This document shows, one piece after another, positions 1 through 7,835 of a stretch of 14,233 nt of DNA. The stretch is taken from positions 1-14,233 of the forward strand of contig JANNFI010000033.1 in assembly GCA_031379665.1 (NCBI GenBank), in the 5' to 3' direction. The number at the start of each line of letters is the position of its first letter. The first letter of the stretch is position 1. Both the position numbers and the translations under genes were made by a program. This DNA comes from SZUA-254 sp031379665. GTDB lineage: Bacteria; Bacteroidota; Ignavibacteria; UBA10030; SZUA-254. The notes beneath the pieces are model-generated. The model searched no databases. It saw nothing but the letters and a program-made list of their open reading frames with translations, and was not told the origin of the DNA.

Positions 1-70
1 CAAAATTTTTTTTTTTAAACTCGTTTTCTTTGCTGCCGGTTTTGGGGGGTGGCGCTTGACTTCTCACAAG

Positions 71-89
71 CCCCCCCCCCCCCCCCCCC
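71..89. repeat. C19 homopolymer tract
   Basis: Nineteen consecutive C residues lie about 90 bp upstream of the first start codon. The first 70 bases also contain an 11-base T run (6-16) and a G6 run (44-49). A tract this long is prone to replication slippage, and it can also be a sequencing or assembly artefact near a contig end. A TTGACT resembling a -35 element lies at 56-61, but a -10 at the usual spacing would fall inside the C tract, so I do not call a promoter. Confidence 0.9.
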
Positions 90-166
90 GAAAGCACCAT
101 CATCAGCCATTCGTTCTTAATCAGGACAATCTTCATTCCAATTGAAAACCTTGATCAGATCCTCAC

Positions 167-172
167 AGGAGG
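167..172 (+). promoter_or_regulatory. Shine-Dalgarno AGGAGG for the first secreted protein
   Basis: A full AGGAGG lies five bases upstream of the ATG at 178. It decides the start: the frame is open further upstream to a TTG at 142, but that start would put twelve residues ahead of an otherwise normal signal peptide. Confidence 0.85.
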
Positions 173-177
173 TTCAG

Positions 178-2100
178 ATGAAGAGCTTGATATGGTTTCC
201 CGGGTTTTGCCGTATAGTACCGTTCTTGTTGTTACTCCCGAGCCAATCACTGCGAGCTCAGGACACGGTGAATGGTGTTCTCTGGCATCCGCCCATTCAA
301 ATCTCGGAGAGCCACTATGATTCCTACATTCCTTCGATTGCGCTGAGCGGAGACGATACGGTTCATTTCACCTGGCACCAGGGATGGCCTGTGCGTTTCC
401 CATATCGGCGAAGTGTTGATGGAGGGGCCAGTTTTGAGCCGATCAGGGAAATGATCCTGGATTCGTCCTTCACAAACGAACTCGCGAATCGCCCGCAAGT
501 CTGTGCCGAGGGGGAAATGGTGTATTTATTCTTCGTGAACAACGATCCACCTGAAGCCCACTCAACAGTACGGATGTTCAGAAGTGTTGATGGTGGAACG
601 ACCTTTTCATCGATGCAGGAAATCAGCACGCAGGAGACCGGGTTTATCGATTGGTCAACGGTCCGCGGTGACACGATCGTTGTCATCTACTCGCAACCTT
701 CCGGAAGGCGTTTAATTTACTCGACGAACAAAGGCGCCGACTGGACTCTATCGCATGAGATTTTATCCCCCGGTCCCGACCCGAAGGTCGTCATCACCCC
801 AGGATATTTTCACCTCATCAGGCACTACGACACCGGCATCACCCTGGAGGTACGATACCAACGCTCATCAAATCTCGGCCTCTCCTGGAGCGTGGATACG
901 ATCCTCTCGGTTGTTGATTGGAACTACTCTGATATTCCCACCATTGACGCTCACCAGACCGAGTGCGGGACGGAAGTCCAGGTGCTCTGGAGGGACACCA
1001 AATACGGGGCGATCGGATGGTTTGGAGCCAGCATCATCCGCCGGATGAGCATCGACGGCGGCATTCACTGGATCCCCGAAGAAGTTTTAACAACCATTCC
1101 GGATGGATCATATCCGTTAGCATCAATCAGTGATAATGTACACGCCGTCACCTGGTGGGGCGAGAAGCCGATCGATACGTTGCACGCAATCGTCCGGGTT
1201 TCGAATTCCGCTCTGTGGTCACTCTCCCCCGCCACCGATCTCACCCCTTCTGCATATACCACAGTGGCCCTCGCGATGATTGTATCCTCAAGAGCCGTCC
1301 ACATCGCCTGGGAGGAAAAGATCGATACGACATGGAGGACATTCTACCGAAGAGGTGAGTTCCTCCACACCAACGGTGGGTTTACACTCGACAAGCCCAG
1401 CATCGGGTTTGATACAACCACCGTGGATTTTCCCAGCGTCGACTCCCTACTCGTGATCAATCCAGGCCCCGATACGCTCATCATCGGCACGGCAACCGCA
1501 TTGGACTCCGTCAACTTCAGTGTCACGCCACCGATCGCCATCATTCCACCGGGAGGTGATGGCCTGTTCCAGGTCACCTTCCATCCCCAGACCGCCGGGA
1601 CGCTTTCGACGAAGGTGGTCTTCTACCACAACGGCCAGTCCTCTCCAGATTGCATCGGGATCACCGGTGAGGCCCTCTGGAGAGAGGAATCGATCGAGTA
1701 TACCCACTCGACCTGGAACATGATCTCCTCGCCATTGATACCCGGGGTGAGACAATCACTCCCCCTGCTTTACTCTTTCAACAACGGCGGTTATACAAAG
1801 GAAGACTCGCTCGTTGGGGGTATCGGCTACTGGGCGAAACCGGGAGATTCACTGGTGACGTTTATCGGGAAGGGGATGACATCACTCGACCTACCCGTCA
1901 CCAGGGGATGGAACCTGATCGGTTCTCTCACCGAGCCTGTTCCGTTCCAAACGGTCACGTCCACTCCGGATAGCATCCTAACGTCTGGATTGTATGGATA
2001 CACCGGGGAAGCATATGTCTTGTCCGATACGCTGCAACCTGGGAAGAGTTATTGGCTGAAGGTGAAAGAGGATGGTATCGTCAGATTATCGAACGAATAG
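178..2100 (+). CDS. secreted Asp-box (sialidase-fold-like) protein with ASH-like and W/GYW C-terminal domains
   Basis: Predicted exported protein of 640 residues. The ATG at 178 is chosen because of the AGGAGG just before it. Residues 1-30 look like a signal peptide: basic start, a FLLLLP hydrophobic core and LRAQ near the cleavage site. Five Asp-box motifs (S-x-D/N-x-G-x-x-W/F) start near residues 79, 136, 182, 230 and 291, which suggests a BNR-type beta-propeller; no sialidase catalytic set was identified. Residues about 401-495 resemble a choice-of-anchor D/ASH (Hydin-like) beta-sandwich. Residues about 501-636 contain two units with WNMISS or WNLIGS followed by GYW or SYW, a type often seen in Ignavibacteria surface proteins. 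The protein stops there with no T9SS tail. It is probably periplasmic or surface-exposed and may bind carbohydrate or another ligand; the function is unknown. The next gene downstream is of the same general type. Confidence 0.85.
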   Translation: MKSLIWFPGFCRIVPFLLLLPSQSLRAQDTVNGVLWHPPIQISESHYDSYIPSIALSGDDTVHFTWHQGWPVRFPYRRSVDGGASFEPIREMILDSSFTNELANRPQVCAEGEMVYLFFVNNDPPEAHSTVRMFRSVDGGTTFSSMQEISTQETGFIDWSTVRGDTIVVIYSQPSGRRLIYSTNKGADWTLSHEILSPGPDPKVVITPGYFHLIRHYDTGITLEVRYQRSSNLGLSWSVDTILSVVDWNYSDIPTIDAHQTECGTEVQVLWRDTKYGAIGWFGASIIRRMSIDGGIHWIPEEVLTTIPDGSYPLASISDNVHAVTWWGEKPIDTLHAIVRVSNSALWSLSPATDLTPSAYTTVALAMIVSSRAVHIAWEEKIDTTWRTFYRRGEFLHTNGGFTLDKPSIGFDTTTVDFPSVDSLLVINPGPDTLIIGTATALDSVNFSVTPPIAIIPPGGDGLFQVTFHPQTAGTLSTKVVFYHNGQSSPDCIGITGEALWREESIEYTHSTWNMISSPLIPGVRQSLPLLYSFNNGGYTKEDSLVGGIGYWAKPGDSLVTFIGKGMTSLDLPVTRGWNLIGSLTEPVPFQTVTSTPDSILTSGLYGYTGEAYVLSDTLQPGKSYWLKVKEDGIVRLSNE

Positions 2101-2184
2101 CCGACGTACGATGGAAGCGAAATCTCGTTTTACTGAAGGTGGGAGGAGGGAACTGAAGCGACCGATGAAGAGATAAAAAATACA

Positions 2185-2270
2185 GGGGCGGTGTTCAACC
2201 GGCCGTGAGGATCGGAATCGTTCAAGGACTCAATCTTCACGCGCCGAGTAGAAGTTGCTACAACCGCCCC
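2185..2270. other. long imperfect hairpin in the 2101-2380 intergenic gap
   Basis: GGGGCGGT (2185-2192) is complementary to ACCGCCCC (2263-2270). Inside it, CAAC (2196-2199) pairs with GTTG (2254-2257), and 2200-2212 pairs with 2233-2246 (13 pairs, one G-T pair and one bulge). In all there are about 25-27 pairs around a 20-base loop. No T run follows, so it is not a classic terminator. It may be an RNA structure, a transcript-end stabiliser or a relic of a palindromic element. The rest of the 280-bp gap holds no convincing gene. Confidence 0.5.
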
Positions 2271-2340
2271 GTTTGATCTCCCTCGATCAGACGATACAGG
2301 GTAAGGGCCCGCCACCCCACCCACCGTATAATTGTAGCAA
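2255..2340. repeat. 9-bp inverted repeat pair TTGCTACAA / TTGTAGCAA
   Basis: TTGCTACAA at 2255-2263 is the exact reverse complement of TTGTAGCAA at 2332-2340, with 68 bases between them. The left copy overlaps the 3' arm of the larger hairpin, so the two pairings exclude each other. The right copy overlaps the possible -10 element of the downstream gene. A 9-bp match over this distance can arise by chance. Confidence 0.4.
2327..2332 (+). promoter_or_regulatory. possible -10 element TATAAT for the T9SS substrate gene
   Basis: A perfect TATAAT lies 49 bases upstream of the ATG at 2381. It also resembles the Bacteroidota -7 element (TAnnTTTG) with one mismatch, reading TATAATTG. No convincing -35 or -33 element is found at the usual spacing, so this is a weak call. 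Confidence 0.35.
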
Positions 2341-2370
2341 TTAATCCATTGAAACGGAAATTCACGCATT

Positions 2371-2375
2371 GGAGG
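2371..2375 (+). promoter_or_regulatory. Shine-Dalgarno GGAGG for the T9SS substrate gene
   Basis: GGAGG with a five-base spacer precedes the ATG at 2381. It fixes this start over the in-frame TTG at 2369, whose codon overlaps the site. Confidence 0.8.
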
Positions 2376-2380
2376 AAACT

Positions 2381-5224
2381 ATGAACTCCGTCCGCACTAT
2401 ATTTCCCCTGTGGATGATTGCGATATGTGTATGCTGCATACCCCTGACATTATTATCCACGAGCCTGCTTCACTCCCAGACCTGGGAAGGCCTGAACGGT
2501 CCCCCGAAGGCAAGGGACGTGAGGGATATCTCGGTCAACAGCGACGGTTCGACAATCTACGTCTGCGACAAATCAGTGCTCTTCAAGTCGACGAATGGCG
2601 GAACCTCGTGGGGATCGACTGGTTTTGAAATCTCTTCACCACTCGCAGTGGTCAGTAACCCCGGCACACCGGCTACCGTTATCGCAGGCATTATCGGATC
2701 TCTGATGCGGAGTACGAATGGCGGAACAGCTTTCACACCCGTGTACACATTTTCAGGGTCAGAGCCACTACGACTCTCCGTTTCTCCGATGAATCCGGAT
2801 CGGATGTATATGGGCCGTAAATCCCAGGGCTCGAATGGCTCCATTCTTCGAAGCTTGGATGCTGGATTGACCTGGTCAGTGCCCGCGAATCCATACGGCA
2901 CCAACATCAATGATATCGCCGCCTGGCCGTCCTCGAGTTTCAGCAACGAGGTCTGGGCGGTCGGCGCCGACCCAAGCGGTACGGCGGAGGGAACGTCGCT
3001 CACTACCAGGGGCGCCTGGCAATCCACAGATCTCGGTGTCAGCTGGACGGAAAAGGGGCGGACCCATTACAACGTCCGATCGGTTGCGATAAAAGATGCC
3101 GGTCCGATCGTTTTTATCGGTACCGACGCGACCGGAAAAATATTCTCATCCCTGGATCACGGCTCGACCTGGTCGCAGACGACGAACATTGGCGGGGCTG
3201 TGACATCCATCCGATCGCTGAAAATCCGTAGCGGGAGCGAAGTCTGGGCGGCCACGAACGCAGGGATTCACAAGTCGACCAATAATGGCACAAACTGGAC
3301 TCCGATGCTCTCCAGCGGCGATATTGACATACTTTCGTTCACCATCGCTCCAAGCGACCAGAACCTGATGTACGCGACGACGGCAAAAACCGTCTGGAAG
3401 ACCACGAACGGCGGCTCCTCGTGGTCCGAGGTGACATCGAACCTCGGCCGGATGCCGGTTTCATCGGCGGTGCCTGCCAGTACTGAATCGAATAGCAACA
3501 TCTGGACCGCATCAAATGTTTATGATTCATCCAGCGCCTATACTGGATCTTCCTCAACTTGGGTGAACACCGAGATGCCCAATTCATTCTATGGGGAGCA
3601 TATTATGCGAGCCTCGACCGGCCTTCTCTACTGGTCTGGACGAGGGTATCCTGAGAAAGGCGCTCTGTACACGACTGATGGTGTATCATATAATCTGCTC
3701 TACCAGACCGCTCAATCTTCGGGAAACATTTTTAATGGAACCATGGTTGATCCCCAGGATGCCACGAAAATTTACCTCTGGGGCAAAGACGGATCGACGA
3801 ATTTTTACCGGATCGCGAATTATGGTGCCGGGGCAAAGACCCCGTTCACCGTCGGAGGGTCCTCGTATACCGTGAATGACGTTGCCGTCTATTCCAGCTC
3901 CGGACCGTATTACTACGGATTGAATAACACCGGCGGGGTCTGGAAGTGCGACGACATCCCGTGCACCGGCACTCAGACGGCACTCAATAATATGACCGTA
4001 AAGAGTCTCGCCCTGAGGCCGAACGTACCCGACGTTGTCTATGCCGCCGGTACGGGGGGTTTACGGCACACGTCGAACGGCGGCGCTCTGTGGTACCTGC
4101 GCTACGGGATCGATCTGAAAAAGGTGATCCTTCCACCGGGGTATTTGACGTCAAAGACGGTCCTCATCCTCACGGCTGACGGCCAGAAAATCCTCTCATC
4201 CACAGAGAGCGGGTCCGGATGGACGGAGGTACAGGGGACCTTGCCGAAGCCAATCCGGGAGATCCGGGGAGTCGAAGGAAACGACCCCGTTGTTTATGCT
4301 TCCACCGATCAGGGCGTCTACCGAGTTTATGGAATAGACACCGGACCGACCCTGACATCCCCGAGCGACGGGGCGCAGGTCGGGGCGGTTCCCACCCTGA
4401 CGTGGTCGACCGTTTCAGGAGCCACGAATTATCATCTCATCGTATCCACCAACACTACGTTTACGGCTGTCGTACTGGACCAGATGTTGACGACCACGGC
4501 GGCGTCACTGACGGGGATTACGACACCGGGGGGAACGTATTACTGGAAGGTCGCCGCAGGGAATTTTGCAGGTGCGACGTATAGCACATCCTATCGGTCC
4601 TTCACCACCTCCGCGATCGGCACGATAACATTAACCGGCACCGTCTATCTCGGGGCGGACCAAAAATTTCATCCCAGGTTGAATTGGACACATTCCGGAC
4701 AGGGGGGGAGTCCGACGTTTTATCTCTACCGCTATTCCTGCGCAATTGGAGCGGGGGACTGTGGAGTCTGGCCCTACCCATTCATTTTGAGTACAACAGC
4801 TACGACGTATGATGACCCTAGTGTAGAGGTTCCGCAAAAGTGGCAGACCGCGGACGTGAACTTCTACTACCAGGTACGATCGGCGGGAATATCCAATAAA
4901 TACGTAAGGAGTGCCGTCGATGGACCGGAGAAACAGGCGATCGTCTTTGATCCTTTGCCGAGCGAAACGAAACTCTACAATAACTACCCCAATCCCTTCA
5001 ATCCCACAACGACATTCAGATACGATCTGGCTGAGAATGCCCATGTGAGCTTGAAGGTGTACGACGTTCTTGGCGAGGAGGTGGCGACCCTCGTGGACGA
5101 GGAGCAGGAAGCAGGATATAAATCCGTTGAATTTGACGCGGGTCGTTTTTCGAGCGGGGTCTATTTTTATAGATTTTCAGCGGAAAGCTATCAGATTATC
5201 CTCAAGATGATCTTGATCAAATAA
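2381..5224 (+). CDS. large secreted Asp-box propeller protein with T9SS type A sorting domain
   Basis: Predicted surface or extracellular protein of 947 residues. Residues 1-32 form a signal peptide with a long hydrophobic core. Nine Asp-box motifs (S/T-x-D/N-x-G-x-x-W/F) start near residues 70, 111, 158, 215, 257, 299, 341, 564 and 607, which suggests one or two BNR/YCF48-like beta-propellers. Residues about 655-745 resemble a fibronectin type III domain (opening with LTSPSDGAQV, with a YYWKV strand). Residues about 746-855 look like a second beta-sandwich. The last 88 residues are a typical T9SS type A sorting domain: YPNPFNP, then KVYDVLGEEVATLVD, then SGVYFYRF, ending in a basic ILIK. By family knowledge such a tail sends the protein through the T9SS and is removed or anchored at the cell surface. 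The ligand is unknown; adhesion, glycan binding or fitting into an extracellular matrix are all possible. It stands alone: a strong terminator follows, and the preceding gene is separated by 280 bp. Confidence 0.92.
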   Translation: MNSVRTIFPLWMIAICVCCIPLTLLSTSLLHSQTWEGLNGPPKARDVRDISVNSDGSTIYVCDKSVLFKSTNGGTSWGSTGFEISSPLAVVSNPGTPATVIAGIIGSLMRSTNGGTAFTPVYTFSGSEPLRLSVSPMNPDRMYMGRKSQGSNGSILRSLDAGLTWSVPANPYGTNINDIAAWPSSSFSNEVWAVGADPSGTAEGTSLTTRGAWQSTDLGVSWTEKGRTHYNVRSVAIKDAGPIVFIGTDATGKIFSSLDHGSTWSQTTNIGGAVTSIRSLKIRSGSEVWAATNAGIHKSTNNGTNWTPMLSSGDIDILSFTIAPSDQNLMYATTAKTVWKTTNGGSSWSEVTSNLGRMPVSSAVPASTESNSNIWTASNVYDSSSAYTGSSSTWVNTEMPNSFYGEHIMRASTGLLYWSGRGYPEKGALYTTDGVSYNLLYQTAQSSGNIFNGTMVDPQDATKIYLWGKDGSTNFYRIANYGAGAKTPFTVGGSSYTVNDVAVYSSSGPYYYGLNNTGGVWKCDDIPCTGTQTALNNMTVKSLALRPNVPDVVYAAGTGGLRHTSNGGALWYLRYGIDLKKVILPPGYLTSKTVLILTADGQKILSSTESGSGWTEVQGTLPKPIREIRGVEGNDPVVYASTDQGVYRVYGIDTGPTLTSPSDGAQVGAVPTLTWSTVSGATNYHLIVSTNTTFTAVVLDQMLTTTAASLTGITTPGGTYYWKVAAGNFAGATYSTSYRSFTTSAIGTITLTGTVYLGADQKFHPRLNWTHSGQGGSPTFYLYRYSCAIGAGDCGVWPYPFILSTTATTYDDPSVEVPQKWQTADVNFYYQVRSAGISNKYVRSAVDGPEKQAIVFDPLPSETKLYNNYPNPFNPTTTFRYDLAENAHVSLKVYDVLGEEVATLVDEEQEAGYKSVEFDAGRFSSGVYFYRFSAESYQIILKMILIK

Positions 5225-5270
5225 TCGATCCCTGCCCACGAGCAGAAACGATTCCGGAAATTGTATTCGG

Positions 5271-5312
5271 ATTCAGGGGTCTGACGATCGTACGTCAGGC
5301 CCCTGAATTTTT
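5271..5312 (+). terminator. strong intrinsic terminator after the T9SS substrate gene
   Basis: A 16-bp stem (5271-5286 with 5293-5308, one G-T pair) encloses a six-base loop and is followed by TTTTT at 5308-5312. It lies 46 bp after the stop codon at 5224 and clearly separates the surface-protein region from the aldolase gene. Confidence 0.92.
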
Positions 5313-5369
5313 ATCCACCAACCTCCGTTCGAAATGAGAAGTGTCATTTTCCTTTCCCGGGTTTTTTCG

Positions 5370-5375
5370 TATATT
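5370..5375 (+). promoter_or_regulatory. possible -10 element TATATT for the aldolase gene
   Basis: TATATT, the same hexamer as in the better promoter at 7783, lies 50 bases upstream of the ATG at 5426 and downstream of the terminator. The -35 position at a 17-bp spacing reads TTTTCC, a poor match. Support comes mostly from location. Confidence 0.35.
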
Positions 5376-5425
5376 GGGCTGTTTCGAACCCTTTCAATCC
5401 GATATTATTTCCATACAAAACCGCC

Positions 5426-6487
5426 ATGATGACCACCAGCGAACTCGAGAAACTCCTCGGAACGGACTCGAAAAACCTCCTCGAGCACAAGTGCAAGGGC
5501 GTGCCGAAGGAGATGATCATGCTCCCCGGTCACGACTACGTCGACAGGGCTTACGGCCTCTCCGACCGTCCCGCGCCCGTCCTCAAGAGTCTGAATTGGA
5601 TCATCCACCAGGGGAGGCTCGCCCACACCGGCTACGTATCGATCCTGCCGGTCGACCAGGGGATCGAACACTCCGCCGGCGCTTCGTTCTCGCCCAACCC
5701 TATCTATTTCGACCCCGAGAACATCGTAAAGCTGGCCATCGAGGGGGGATGCAACGCCGTCGCATCGACGCTGGGCGTCCTTGGCGCGGTCTCGCGCAAG
5801 TACGCGCACAAGATTCCCTTCATCCTCAAGTTCAACCACAACGAATTCCTCTCCTATCCGAACAGCTACGACCAGATCCTTTTCGCGCGGACCAAGCAGG
5901 CGTTCGACATGGGCGCCATCGCGGTCGGCGCCACGATCTACTTCGGGTCCCCCGAATCGAAGAGGCAGATCCAGGAAGTGGGGATGATGTTCCAGCAGGC
6001 GCACGAACTCGGGATGGGCACCATCCTCTGGTGCTATCTGCGCAACCCCGCGTTCAAAACCGCGGAGAAAGACTACCACGTCGCGGCCGACCTCACAGGG
6101 CAGGCCAACCACCTCGGCGTGACCATCCAGGCAGATATCATCAAGCAGAAACTCCCCGAGAACAACGGCGGGTTCAACGCGATCAAGTTCGGCAAGACCA
6201 ACAAGAAGGTCTACGAGGAGATGACCACCGACCATCCGATCGACCTCTGCCGGTACCAAGTGGCCAACTGCTACATGGGCCGGGCCGGCCTCATCAATTC
6301 GGGCGGCGAGTCGAAGGGCGCCTCCGACCTGGCCGACGCCGTTCGCACCGCGGTGATCAACAAGCGGGCCGGCGGGATGGGATTGATCAGCGGCCGGAAG
6401 GCGTTCCAACGTCCGATGAAGGAAGGCGTTCAGATCCTCAACGCGATTCAGGACGTCTATTTGAACAAGGAAATCACCGTCGCCTGA
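5426..6487 (+). CDS. fbaB: class I fructose-bisphosphate aldolase, FbaB/DhnA type
   Basis: Cytoplasmic enzyme that cleaves fructose 1,6-bisphosphate to dihydroxyacetone phosphate and glyceraldehyde 3-phosphate, and catalyses the reverse reaction in gluconeogenesis. It has 353 residues against about 350 in E. coli FbaB, and is similar to it from remembered sequence over the whole C-terminal half: ADIIKQK, NPIDL-like PIDLCRYQ, ANCYMGRAGLINSGG, AVRTAVINKRAGGMGLI, GRKAF. The DQGIEHSAGASF phosphate-site region starts near residue 77. Lys240, in ADIIKQK, is the likely Schiff-base lysine by analogy with the family. Two ATGs are adjacent (5426 and 5429), and no clear Shine-Dalgarno precedes either, so the start may be three bases later. 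Flanked by terminators at 5271-5312 and 6508-6541, it is probably transcribed alone. Confidence 0.96.
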   Translation: MMTTSELEKLLGTDSKNLLEHKCKGVPKEMIMLPGHDYVDRAYGLSDRPAPVLKSLNWIIHQGRLAHTGYVSILPVDQGIEHSAGASFSPNPIYFDPENIVKLAIEGGCNAVASTLGVLGAVSRKYAHKIPFILKFNHNEFLSYPNSYDQILFARTKQAFDMGAIAVGATIYFGSPESKRQIQEVGMMFQQAHELGMGTILWCYLRNPAFKTAEKDYHVAADLTGQANHLGVTIQADIIKQKLPENNGGFNAIKFGKTNKKVYEEMTTDHPIDLCRYQVANCYMGRAGLINSGGESKGASDLADAVRTAVINKRAGGMGLISGRKAFQRPMKEGVQILNAIQDVYLNKEITVA

Positions 6488-6507
6488 CGCGCGGCGCCAC
6501 AGCACCG

Positions 6508-6541
6508 AAGGCGACCCCGGTCGTGGGGGGTCGTCTTTTTT
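6508..6541 (+). terminator. intrinsic terminator after the aldolase gene
   Basis: An 11-bp stem (6508-6518 with 6527-6537, one G-T pair) with an 8-base loop runs into six T residues at 6536-6541. It lies 20 bp after the aldolase stop and only 22 bp before the next start codon. Confidence 0.85.
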
Positions 6542-6563
6542 ATTCCAGGAAGGAAGAGACACC

Positions 6564-7739
6564 ATGGCCGGCAAGAGCATTACACTGAAGAAACACGAAG
6601 ACAAGCGGATCACCGACGGGCATCTCTGGGTGTTCAGCAACGAGATCGGGGAAATCACCGGCGAACCGGTGGCGGCCGACATCGTGAAGGTCCGGATGCA
6701 CGGCGGGAAACCGATCGGGACCGGGTTTTACAACCCGCACTCCCTCATCGCCTGCCGCATCGTGACCACCGCCGACGAGGAGATCGACTTCGCTTTCTTC
6801 CAGCACAGGATCTCGGGCGCGCTCGAGCTGCGCCGCAAGGTCTTCCCCGCCGCCGGGGCGTTCCGGGTCGTCCACGGCGAGAGCGACTTCCTCCCCGGCC
6901 TCGTGATCGACAAGTTCAACGAGTTCGTCACGGTCCAGACCTTCTCCTCCGGGATGGACTCGCGGCTCACGCTGATCTGCGACGTCCTCGACTCGCTCCT
7001 GAAACCGGCCGGCATCGTCGAGCGGAACGAATCGCCGCTGCGGCTCCTCGAGGGTCTTGAGATAAAAAAGGGGCTCCTGCGCGGGGCGGTCTCGTCCACC
7101 ACCGTGGAGGAAAACGGCATCAGGTTTACGGTGGAGCCGCTCGAAGGACAGAAAACGGGATTTTTCCTCGACCAGCGGGAGAACCGGATGGCCTTCAGGC
7201 GGTACGTTGAGAAAGCGGAAGTCCTCGACTGCTTCTGCAACGACGGCGGGTTCGCCCTGAACGCGGCGCACGCAGGGGCGAAATCGGTGATCGGGGTGGA
7301 CATCTCGGACGATGCCGTACGGCGGGCCTCTGCCAATGCAGAGATGAACGGGATGTCGGACGCCGCGCAGTTCGTAAAGATGGACGTCTTCGATTATCTC
7401 AAGGCGGCTGCGGCGTCCGGTAAAAAGTGGGACGCAATCAACCTCGACCCGCCGTCGTTCGCAAAGAACCGGAAGTCCGTGCCGGCCGCGAAGAAGGGGT
7501 ACGCCGGGATCAACGCCGCGGCGATGCGGCTGCTTAAACCCGGTGGGATCCTGACCACCTCGAGCTGTTCACACCACATCGCCGAAGAGACCTTCCTCGA
7601 CGTCCTCAAGAAGGCCGCTGCTGACGCGGGGAAGAAAATCCGGCTTCTGGACTGGCGCGGGGCCTCGCCCGACCACCCGGTCCACCTTTCGATGCCGGAG
7701 ACAAGGTACCTCAAATTTGCCGTACTTTCGGTGGAATAA
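6564..7739 (+). CDS. rlmI: RlmI-type 23S rRNA (cytosine-5) methyltransferase
   Basis: SAM-dependent RNA methyltransferase of 391 residues (E. coli RlmI, which makes m5C1962 in 23S rRNA, has 396). Residues 1-75 match the N-terminal PUA-like RNA-binding domain (HLWVFSNEI, GFYNPHS). Then come the RlmI EEHEA-like segment and the catalytic domain: GQKTGFFLDQRENR near 193-206, SAM-binding motif I VLDCFCNDGGFALNAA from residue 220, acidic GVDIS, motif IV DPPSFAKNR at about 295, and motif VI SSCSHH with Cys335 as the likely nucleophile. The start has an AGGAAGGAAG purine-rich Shine-Dalgarno just upstream. The substrate position is inferred from the family; other members modify different rRNA bases. 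No terminator is evident after it. Confidence 0.93.
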   Translation: MAGKSITLKKHEDKRITDGHLWVFSNEIGEITGEPVAADIVKVRMHGGKPIGTGFYNPHSLIACRIVTTADEEIDFAFFQHRISGALELRRKVFPAAGAFRVVHGESDFLPGLVIDKFNEFVTVQTFSSGMDSRLTLICDVLDSLLKPAGIVERNESPLRLLEGLEIKKGLLRGAVSSTTVEENGIRFTVEPLEGQKTGFFLDQRENRMAFRRYVEKAEVLDCFCNDGGFALNAAHAGAKSVIGVDISDDAVRRASANAEMNGMSDAAQFVKMDVFDYLKAAAASGKKWDAINLDPPSFAKNRKSVPAAKKGYAGINAAAMRLLKPGGILTTSSCSHHIAEETFLDVLKKAAADAGKKIRLLDWRGASPDHPVHLSMPETRYLKFAVLSVE

Positions 7740-7759
7740 GGGCCTCGTCACGGGGGTCA

Positions 7760-7788
7760 TTGACATTTCAACGCGCCGGAATTATATT
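7760..7788 (+). promoter_or_regulatory. near-consensus sigma70-type promoter for the 7836 gene
   Basis: TTGACA (7760-7765, six of six), a 17-bp spacer, and TATATT (7783-7788, five of six). Transcription would start around 7794-7797, which leaves a leader of roughly 40 bases before the ATG at 7836. This is the best promoter in the window. Confidence 0.8.
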
Positions 7789-7835
7789 GAGAACATGGGC
7801 GTTGCAGTAAATAGACGCCCGACACACGAGCGACC

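Noticed and set aside
56..89. Neisseria-style phase-variable promoter with the C tract in the spacer.
   Set aside because: No -10 element is found after the tract at any sensible spacing from TTGACT, so only the tract itself is reported.
2185..2270. Possible tRNA, because an 8-bp closing stem and 86-base length are roughly tRNA-like.
   Set aside because: There is no T-arm consensus, no proper D or anticodon arm and no CCA or NCCA layout; the inner pairing is one long rod, not a cloverleaf.
5341..6682. Long open frames in other frames and on the opposite strand across the aldolase gene (up to about 420 codons).
   Set aside because: They are low-complexity (Arg/Pro-rich or Asp/Val/Glu-rich), with no known domain. 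They are explained by the high G+C of the real fbaB gene.
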